Shown one piece after another: positions 29,033 to 34,616 of a DNA stretch of 34,616 nucleotides. Below the pieces are notes generated by a model. It did not search any database. It was not told where the DNA came from and saw only the letters and a program-made list of their open reading frames with translations. The translations under genes and the position numbers were made by a program. Source of the stretch: Gallionella sp. (GTDB lineage: Bacteria > Pseudomonadota > Gammaproteobacteria > Burkholderiales > Gallionellaceae); NCBI GenBank assembly GCA_017880865.1, contig JADGRL010000030.1, forward strand, positions 1-34,616, in the 5' to 3' direction. How positions within the stretch are numbered: the stretch's first letter is position 1; every line of letters begins with the position of its first letter.

Positions 29033-30237
29033 GGCTGGTTGACGTCGCGCAATTCGCCACCGGCAGCCTGCGCGGCAGCCCGGCGCGCACGCTGCTGATG
29101 ATGTTGGCGATGTCCATCGGTGTCGCGGCGGTGGTGGTGCTCACGGCTCTCGGCGAGGGCGCGCGCCGCTATGTGGTGGATCAATTTTCCTCGCTCGGCA
29201 CCAATCTGGTCATCGTGCTGCCGGGGCGCACCGAGACGGCGGGCATCGGCCCCGGCATGTTGCTAGGTCAAATCCCGCGCGAGATTTCGCTGGACGATGC
29301 CGAGGCGCTGCTGCGCAGCCGTGCCGTGAAGCGCATCGCGCCGCTGACGGTCGGCTCCGCGATGCTGTCGCGCGATGCGCTGAACCGCGAAGTGGTGGTG
29401 TTGGGTTCGACTTCCGATCTTTTGGCGGTGCGCCACATGAGCATCGGTCTCGGCAAGTTCCTGCCGCTGGGCGACATACACGAGAGCGCATCGGTGTGCG
29501 TGCTGGGCAACCAGATGAAGCGCGAATTGTTCGGCAATACGCAGGCCGTGGGGCAGTGGGTGCGGCTCGGCGACCGGCGTTTCCGCGTCATCGGTGTGCT
29601 GGCGGCACAGGGCGAATCGATGGGGATGCGCACCGACGAGCTGGTAATCGTGCCGGTCGCGTCCGCGCACCAGTTGTTCAACACCTCGGGATTGTTCCGC
29701 ATCCTGATCGAGGCGAACAGCCGCGATGTCATCGAGCAGGCCAAGCATGATGCCGAACAGATCATGTTCCAGCGTCACAGCGGCGAGCGCGACGTGACGG
29801 TGATCACGCAGGACGCCGTGCTCGCCACCTTCGATCGCATCCTCACCGCGCTGACCATGGCGGTCGGCGGCATCGCCGCGATCAGCCTGGCCGTAGCGGG
29901 CGTGCTGATCATGAATGTGATGCTGATCGCCGTGGCGCAGCGCGTCAAGGAGATCGGCCTGCTCAAGGCGCTGGGCGCGCCGGGCGGCCAGATACGCACC
30001 TTGTTCTTCGCCGAAGCGGCGTTGCTCTCCGGCATCGGCTGCGTGGTCGGGTTGATACTGGGCTATGCGGGCAGCTTTATCATCGGACAGATCTATCCCA
30101 GCCTGCCGGTATCTCCGCCGTGGTGGGCGGTGCTCGCGGCCTGCGCCACGGCGCTGGGCACCGGCATCCTGTTCAGCGTGTGGCCCGCGCGGCGCGCGGC
30201 ACGGCTTGATCCGGTCGCGGCTTTGGCGGGGCGATAG
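29029..30237 (+). CDS. MacB/FtsX-family ABC permease 1
   Basis: A 402-aa inner-membrane permease with one N-terminal membrane helix (LLMMLAMSIGVAAVVVLTALG). A large periplasmic MacB-PCD domain starts around SSLGTNLVIVLPGR, followed by three C-terminal helices and the family-typical end PARRAARLDPVAAL. It overlaps the ATPase gene by 4 bp and is 2 bp from the second permease. The pair of permeases probably forms a heterodimer, or one subunit is specialised, for mechanotransmission-type export of a peptide, lipid or drug. Confidence 0.93.
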   Translation: MRLVDVAQFATGSLRGSPARTLLMMLAMSIGVAAVVVLTALGEGARRYVVDQFSSLGTNLVIVLPGRTETAGIGPGMLLGQIPREISLDDAEALLRSRAVKRIAPLTVGSAMLSRDALNREVVVLGSTSDLLAVRHMSIGLGKFLPLGDIHESASVCVLGNQMKRELFGNTQAVGQWVRLGDRRFRVIGVLAAQGESMGMRTDELVIVPVASAHQLFNTSGLFRILIEANSRDVIEQAKHDAEQIMFQRHSGERDVTVITQDAVLATFDRILTALTMAVGGIAAISLAVAGVLIMNVMLIAVAQRVKEIGLLKALGAPGGQIRTLFFAEAALLSGIGCVVGLILGYAGSFIIGQIYPSLPVSPPWWAVLAACATALGTGILFSVWPARRAARLDPVAALAGR

Positions 30238-30239
30238 CC

Positions 30240-31439
30240 ATGCTGTTTCCCGATCTCGTCAAACTCACCACCTCCAGCTTCCTGTCCTATCGGATGCGCA
30301 GCTTCCTCACAGGCTTGGGCATCGCGATCGGCATCACGGCGGTGATCCTGCTGACTTCCATCGGCGAAGGGCTGCATCAGTTCGTGCTGGCGGAGTTCTC
30401 GCAGTTCGGCACCAACATCATCACGATCCAGCCGGGCAAGACCCAGACGCAGGGCGGCAACGTCGGCGTGTTCGGCTCGGTCAGGCCGCTGTCGCTGGAT
30501 GACGCGGATGCGTTGCGCCATTTGCCCTATGTCGAGAACGTCAACCCCAGTCTGATGGGCAACGTCGAGGTGCGCGCCAATGGCAAGACGCGGCGCACCA
30601 CGGTGTTGGGCGAGGGACGCGATTTTGCCCATGCCTTCACGATGAAGGTGCAGAGCGGCAGCTTCTGGCCGGATGAAGACAACGATCAGGCGCGTGCGCT
30701 GGTCGTGCTCGGCTCAAAAGTACGTCAGGAATTATTCCCCGGACAGAACCCGCTCGGCAGTTATCTGCGCGTCGGCGGACAACGCTACCGCGTGATCGGC
30801 GTGATGGAGTCCAAGGGGCAGATACTCGGTTTCGATATGGACGACACCGTGATCATCCCGGCAGCGCGGGCGATGGAACTGCTCAACCGTCCGGGGCTGA
30901 TCGAGATGCAGGTAAGCTACCGCGCCAGCGCCGATGTGAACGCTGTTATAAGACTCATCACCGAGCGCTTGAAAGACCGGCACGGCAGCGAAGATTTCAC
31001 CGTCATCTCGCAGGAGCAGGCGCTCGAAGTGTTGGGCTCGGTGCTGGATGTGCTCACCTTCGCGGTGGGCGCGCTGGGCGGCATCTCGCTGCTGGTGGGA
31101 GCGGTGGGCATACTCACCATCATGACCATGGCCGTCACCGAGCGCACCGCCGAGATCGGCCTGCTGCGCGCGCTGGGCGCGCAAGAGCGGCAGGTGCTGA
31201 TATTATTTCTGGGCGAGGCGATGTTGCTGTCCGCGCTGGGCGGGTTGGCGGGATTGGCGCTCGGTGTCGGCATCGCGCAGGGTTTGCACCTGATCTTTCC
31301 CGCGCTACCGGTGCATACGCCGTGGCTGTTCGCTATAGCTGCCGAGCTGACCGCGATCAGCATCGGTTTGATCGCCGGGGTTGCACCGGCTAGGCGCGCG
31401 GCCAGACTCGATCCGGTGGAGGCGTTGCATGCGGAATGA
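30240..31439 (+). CDS. MacB/FtsX-family ABC permease 2
   Basis: A 399-aa paralogue of the preceding permease with the same plan: N-terminal helix (FLTGLGIAIGITAVILLTSIG), periplasmic domain from about FGTNIITIQPGK, three C-terminal helices and a PARRAARLDPVEALH end. The genes are adjacent in one operon with the ATPase. Retention of two diverged permeases suggests a heteromeric transporter. Confidence 0.93.
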   Translation: MLFPDLVKLTTSSFLSYRMRSFLTGLGIAIGITAVILLTSIGEGLHQFVLAEFSQFGTNIITIQPGKTQTQGGNVGVFGSVRPLSLDDADALRHLPYVENVNPSLMGNVEVRANGKTRRTTVLGEGRDFAHAFTMKVQSGSFWPDEDNDQARALVVLGSKVRQELFPGQNPLGSYLRVGGQRYRVIGVMESKGQILGFDMDDTVIIPAARAMELLNRPGLIEMQVSYRASADVNAVIRLITERLKDRHGSEDFTVISQEQALEVLGSVLDVLTFAVGALGGISLLVGAVGILTIMTMAVTERTAEIGLLRALGAQERQVLILFLGEAMLLSALGGLAGLALGVGIAQGLHLIFPALPVHTPWLFAIAAELTAISIGLIAGVAPARRAARLDPVEALHAE

Positions 31440-31462
31440 AGTGGAATTACTGAACGATATTT

Positions 31463-32662
31463 ATGCCCGTTAAAATCAACAGTAGCACATTGAGTCAGAT
31501 GCCCAAAGGAGTTTGGGTGCTGGGCTTCGTCAGTTTGTTGATGGATGTTTCTTCGGAAATGATCCATAGCCTGTTGCCGCTGTTCATGGTCACGGTGCTG
31601 GGCGCCAGTGCGCTGGCGGTCGGGGTGATCGAGGGCTTGGCCGAATCCACCGCGCTGCTGGTGAAGGTGTTCTCCGGCGTGTTGAGCGATTATCTCGGAA
31701 AACGTAAAGCACTGGCGTTGTTCGGCTACGCGTTGGGGGCGCTGACCAAGCCGATGTTTGCACTGGCCACCAGCATGGGCATGGTGCTGACCGCGCGCTT
31801 CCTCGACCGCGTGGGCAAGGGCGTGCGCGGGGCGCCGCGCGATGCCTTGCTTGCCGACATCGCGCCCGCCGAGATACGCGGCGCGGCGTTTGGTCTGCGC
31901 CAATCGCTGGATACGGTGGGCGCATTCCTCGGGCCGTTGTTGGGGGTCGGCCTGATGCTGTTGTGGGCCAACGATTTTCGCGCGGTGTTCTGGGTGGCGG
32001 TGATCCCGGGATTGTTGGCGGTGGCGCTGCTGATGTTTGGCGTGCATGAGCCGGAAAACACAGTGCCACACAATCCGGCCAATCCGATCCGTCGCGCGAA
32101 TTTGAAACGTCTCAGCAGCTCATACTGGTGGGTGGTCGGCATCGGCGCGGTGTTCACGCTCGCGCGCTTCAGCGAGGCTTTTCTGGTGCTGCGCGCAGCC
32201 CAGGGCGGCATTCCGCTCGCGCTGGTGCCGCTGGTGATCGTAGCGATGAATGTGATTTATGCCGCCTCGGCTTATCCGTTCGGCAAACTCTCCGACAGCA
32301 TGAGCCATCCCAAACTGCTGGCGCTGGGCCTCGCGGTGTTGATCGCGGCCGACCTGGTGCTGGCGACCGACGATCATTGGACGACGGTATTGCTTGGTGT
32401 TGCGCTGTGGGGCGTGCACATGGGCATCACGCAGGGCTTGCTGGCACGGATGGTGGCCGACACGGCTCCGGCAGATTTGCGCGGCACAGCGTATGGCTTT
32501 TTTAATCTGATGAGCGGGCTGGCGATGCTGCTGGCCAGCGTGCTGGCCGGGCTGTTGTGGGATCGACTCGGCGCATCATTCACGTTTTATGCGGGCGCGG
32601 TATTTTGCGTGGTCACGCTCGCAGGCTTGCTGGTGCGGGCTAGTCGATTGGGCGTGAAATGA
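31463..32662 (+). CDS. MFS transporter
   Basis: A 399-aa major facilitator with about 12 hydrophobic segments. The motif-A-like loop between helices 2 and 3 is seen as GVLSDYLGKRK, and a DRVGKGVRGAPRDALLAD segment typifies a common bacterial subgroup of unknown substrate. It lies 23 bp after the permease operon and overlaps the earP start (ATGA), so it is probably co-transcribed with earP. Its substrate cannot be assigned. Confidence 0.85.
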   Translation: MPVKINSSTLSQMPKGVWVLGFVSLLMDVSSEMIHSLLPLFMVTVLGASALAVGVIEGLAESTALLVKVFSGVLSDYLGKRKALALFGYALGALTKPMFALATSMGMVLTARFLDRVGKGVRGAPRDALLADIAPAEIRGAAFGLRQSLDTVGAFLGPLLGVGLMLLWANDFRAVFWVAVIPGLLAVALLMFGVHEPENTVPHNPANPIRRANLKRLSSSYWWVVGIGAVFTLARFSEAFLVLRAAQGGIPLALVPLVIVAMNVIYAASAYPFGKLSDSMSHPKLLALGLAVLIAADLVLATDDHWTTVLLGVALWGVHMGITQGLLARMVADTAPADLRGTAYGFFNLMSGLAMLLASVLAGLLWDRLGASFTFYAGAVFCVVTLAGLLVRASRLGVK

Positions 32663-33888
32663 AACGAGCTTCACGGCCACAAACCTGCGACATTTTCTGC
32701 AACGTCATCGACAACTACGGCGACATCGGCGTGTGCTGGCGGCTGGCGCGGCAGCTGGCGAACGAGCATGGCCTCGCAGTCAGGTTGTGGGTGGATGATC
32801 TGGGCAGCCTGGCCAAGCTGTGCCCGGGGGCCGATGCCACGCTGCAGAGCCAGCACAGGCGCGGCGTGGAAGTGTGCCTGTGGAGTAAAAATTTTCCCGA
32901 AGTTCAGCCCGCCGAGCTGGTGATCGAAGCGTTTGCCTGCAAGCTGCCGCAAGGTTACATCGAAGCGATGGCGGCGCAACAACAGAACCCAGTCTGGGTG
33001 AATCTCGAATATCTTTCAGCCGAAGATTGGGTTGAAGGCTGCCACAAACTGCCATCGCCGCATCCGAGCCTGACGCTGACCAAGTATTTTTTCTTTCCGG
33101 GCTTCACGCCGAAAACTGGCGGGCTGTTGCTGGAGCGCGATCTGTTCGCGCGGCGCGATGCGTTCCTGAGCGATACTTTGCAGCAGCAGCAAGCATTCTG
33201 GCGATCTATCGGCATGGCAATGCCATCGGCCGAGACGCTGAAAATCTCGCTGTTCGCTTATGAGAATGCCGCGCTGGAAAGCTTGTTCGATGCTTGGGCG
33301 AATGGCACTCAGCCAGTGTTATGTCTGGTTCCGGAAGGGCGCATCCTGCCGCAGGCTGGCCTTTATTTTGACGATGATGCACCGCGTGCGGGCGGCACTT
33401 ATACACGCGGCAATCTGCAAGTGCGCGTGTTGCCGTTCATCGAACAGGAACGCTACGATGAACTATTGTGGGCATGCGATGTCAATTTCGTCCGTGGTGA
33501 GGACTCGTTTGTGCGGGCACAGTGGGCGGGACGTCCGTTTATCTGGCAAATTTATCCGCAGCATGACGCGGTACACCTGAAAAAGCTGCAAGCCTTCCTC
33601 ATGTTGTACAGCGAACAATTAAGCCGATCTGCAAGCCAGGCAGTAGAGGGTTTTTGGCAGGCATGGAATCCTGATGGAACTACTAGCCATTCTACTAAGC
33701 CGTCGAACGACAACGGCCAAGTAGCTGGTTATTCGACAGGCTCAGGACAGGCTTGGTTATCTTTCGTTGCGGCGCGCGGCGAACTGGATAGTCACGCACA
33801 GCATTGGGCCAGGCTTCAGGCTGAAAATAATCTGGCATTGAATTTGCTGGATTTTTTTCAGGAAATCGGTACAATGCGCGCCAATTGA
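32659..33888 (+). CDS. earP: EF-P arginine rhamnosyltransferase
   Basis: Transfers rhamnose from dTDP-rhamnose to Arg32 of elongation factor P. The 409-aa protein has the N-terminal VIDNYGDIGVCWRLARQL with two aspartates four apart (D18, D22), matching the catalytic Asp pair of EarP. The C-terminal half has FVRGEDSFVRAQWAGRPFIWQIYPQ with E281/D282. Residues about 340-365 (Ser/Thr/Gly-rich) look like an insertion and are encoded by repeat DNA (33682-33751) that keeps the frame. efp follows after 19 bp, the normal pairing. Confidence 0.95.
   Translation: MKRASRPQTCDIFCNVIDNYGDIGVCWRLARQLANEHGLAVRLWVDDLGSLAKLCPGADATLQSQHRRGVEVCLWSKNFPEVQPAELVIEAFACKLPQGYIEAMAAQQQNPVWVNLEYLSAEDWVEGCHKLPSPHPSLTLTKYFFFPGFTPKTGGLLLERDLFARRDAFLSDTLQQQQAFWRSIGMAMPSAETLKISLFAYENAALESLFDAWANGTQPVLCLVPEGRILPQAGLYFDDDAPRAGGTYTRGNLQVRVLPFIEQERYDELLWACDVNFVRGEDSFVRAQWAGRPFIWQIYPQHDAVHLKKLQAFLMLYSEQLSRSASQAVEGFWQAWNPDGTTSHSTKPSNDNGQVAGYSTGSGQAWLSFVAARGELDSHAQHWARLQAENNLALNLLDFFQEIGTMRAN
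33682..33732 (+). repeat. 51-bp repeat unit, copy B (inside earP)
   Basis: An ungapped match of 34/51 to 17813-17863, with the best agreement at both ends. It is read in frame in earP and adds 17 codons. The middle carries a small GTCG/CGAC palindrome absent from copy A. Confidence 0.6.
33732..33751 (+). repeat. Intragenic palindromic-type repeat, copy 3 (in earP)
   Basis: One mismatch from the reverse complement of 13892-13911 in yhdP. It directly abuts the 51-bp unit, so the two words may be parts of a composite inserted element. Confidence 0.75.
33870..33875 (+). promoter_or_regulatory. Possible efp -10 box (TACAAT)
   Basis: TACAAT within the earP 3' end, about 32 bp before the efp ATG. 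The nearest -35-like word, TTGCTG (33844-33849), is 20 bp away, which is longer than usual. It would give efp its own promoter inside earP. Confidence 0.3.
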
Positions 33889-33907
33889 AAATTGAAGGGC
33901 AGTCAAC

Positions 33908-34462
33908 ATGAAAATAGCACAAGATCTACGCGCCGGTAACGTCATTCTGGTGGGCACCGAGCCTATGGTGATACTCAAGGCTGAGTACAGCCGTTCCGGC
34001 CGTAACGGTTCGGTGGTCAAGATGAAGATGAAGAATCTGTTGACCGAATCCGCCAAAGAAACGGTATATAGCGCCGATGACAAGTTCGAGCAGATCATGC
34101 TGGATCGCAAGGAAGTGAACTACTCCTACTTCGCCGACCCGATGTATGTGTTCATGGATGGCGAATACAACCAGTACGAGATCGAAGCCGAAAGCATGGG
34201 CGACTCAATCAATTACATCGAAGACAACATGCCTTGCGAAGTGGTGTTCTACAACGAAAAGGCGATCTCGGTTGAGTTGCCCAATACCATCGTGCGCGAA
34301 GTTATTTACACCGAGCCTTCCGTGCGCGGCGACACTTCCGGCAAGGTGATGAAGCCCGCCAAGATCAGCACCGGTTTTGAGTTACAGGTTGCGGCCTTCG
34401 TTGAGATCGGCGACAAGATCGAGATCGATACCCGCACCAACGAGTTCAAGAAACGCGCCTGA
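33908..34462 (+). CDS. efp: Translation elongation factor P
   Basis: Relieves ribosome stalling at polyproline stretches. The 184-aa, three-domain protein has the modification loop SGRNG with Arg at residue 32, not Lys34, which marks it as the EarP-rhamnosylated type and agrees with the earP gene directly upstream. The C-terminal OB domain has [27 protein letters not shown] lies about 9 nt before ATG 33908. A strong intrinsic terminator follows the stop. Confidence 0.98.
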   Translation: MKIAQDLRAGNVILVGTEPMVILKAEYSRSGRNGSVVKMKMKNLLTESAKETVYSADDKFEQIMLDRKEVNYSYFADPMYVFMDGEYNQYEIEAESMGDSINYIEDNMPCEVVFYNEKAISVELPNTIVREVIYTEPSVRGDTSGKVMKPAKISTGFELQVAAFVEIGDKIEIDTRTNEFKKRA

Positions 34463-34490
34463 TTGCTTCATGTGCTTCTGGACGTCGAAC

Positions 34491-34520
34491 AGGCCAACCT
34501 CGCGGTTGGCCTTTTTGTTT
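34491..34520 (+). terminator. Intrinsic terminator of efp
   Basis: A perfect 9-bp stem (AGGCCAACC/GGTTGGCCT) with a TCGC tetraloop is followed by TTTTGTTT. It begins 28 bp after the efp stop codon. Confidence 0.92.
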
Positions 34521-34521
34521 G

Positions 34522-34616
34522 GTGCGCCAAGCATGGCGCGTTGCGCGAAAGCGCAACTCGACTGGCTGTGGTGGTCAGTTGAGTGACTTGGAGGTGAAAG
34601 TCCTCTGCACACCCGG
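34522..34616 (+). ncRNA. 5' end of a probable group II intron (terminator-inserted class)
   Basis: Starts with GTGCGCC immediately after the efp terminator T-tract, matching the GUGYG 5' consensus of group II introns. Stems typical of domain I follow: GTTGCGC/GCGCAAC with a GAAA loop, CTCGACTG/CAGTTGAG with one wobble, and GAGG/CCTC enclosing TGAAAGT. The last gives the GTGAAAGTCC motif often seen near the 5' end of these introns. Class C introns are known to insert just downstream of intrinsic terminators, exactly this position. The window ends inside domain I, so no intron-encoded reverse transcriptase or 3' end can be seen. An unrelated structured RNA is the main alternative. Confidence 0.7.

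Noticed and set aside
30917..32071. 384-codon minus-strand frame across the permease 2/MFS junction
   Set aside because: It spans two well-supported opposite-strand genes and has shadow-type composition (His/Gln/Arg-rich).

Overview
The window looks like ordinary chromosome from a betaproteobacterium, most likely in the Nitrosomonadales/Gallionellaceae neighbourhood. This is an inference from gene order (ilvE with a zf-CHCC protein and waaF; yhdP, nitrilase, tldD; ribF, ileS, lspA, ispH, thiO; earP, efp), from protein character, and from an EF-P that carries Arg32 next to its rhamnosyltransferase EarP. GC is moderate to high, coding density is high, and the housekeeping genes are intact.

Layout: (1) 53-3148, + strand: alaS and a single-domain response regulator. 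(2) 3161-6853, - strand: a probable operon ilvE, zf-CHCC protein, waaF, algC (branched-chain amino acids; LPS heptose and sugar-phosphate supply). (3) 7049-8350, +: a membrane-anchored class III adenylate cyclase, convergent with glnE (8415-11195, -), the nitrogen-control adenylyltransferase. (4) 11336-17766, +: yhdP, a nitrilase-family amidase and tldD. (5) 17895-24149, +: ribF, ileS, lspA, ispH and thiO, tightly packed with start/stop overlaps, followed by tRNA-Thr(CGT). (6) 24287-31439, +: a DmeF-type cobalt/nickel CDF exporter, then a HlyD/MacA-like adaptor, an ABC ATPase and two FtsX/MacB-type permeases. (7) 31463-34462, +: an MFS transporter, earP and efp, closed by a strong intrinsic terminator.

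The unusual part is 26481-28351. This 1.9-kb block separates the HlyD-like adaptor from the ABC ATPase and permeases that would normally follow it. It holds remains of several small mobile or selfish modules: a CcdA antitoxin C-terminus without its N-terminus or CcdB; an orphan DUF2442 gene; an HNH endonuclease with homing-endonuclease-associated repeats, broken by one in-frame TAA; and a small antitoxin-like gene whose ParE-like toxin partner stops after about 15 recognisable residues. Palindromic or inverted-repeat elements lie between them. Related short repeats occur elsewhere, including inside the coding sequences of yhdP and earP, where they are read through in frame.

At the right edge, directly after the efp terminator hairpin and T-tract, a structured sequence starts with GTGCG and carries a GTGAAAGTCC motif. 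I read it as the 5' end of a group II intron of the class that inserts behind transcription terminators. It runs out of the window, so its reverse transcriptase, if present, is not visible. I see no intact novel defence system. The most notable signals are this intron end, the eroded island and the in-frame repeat insertions.
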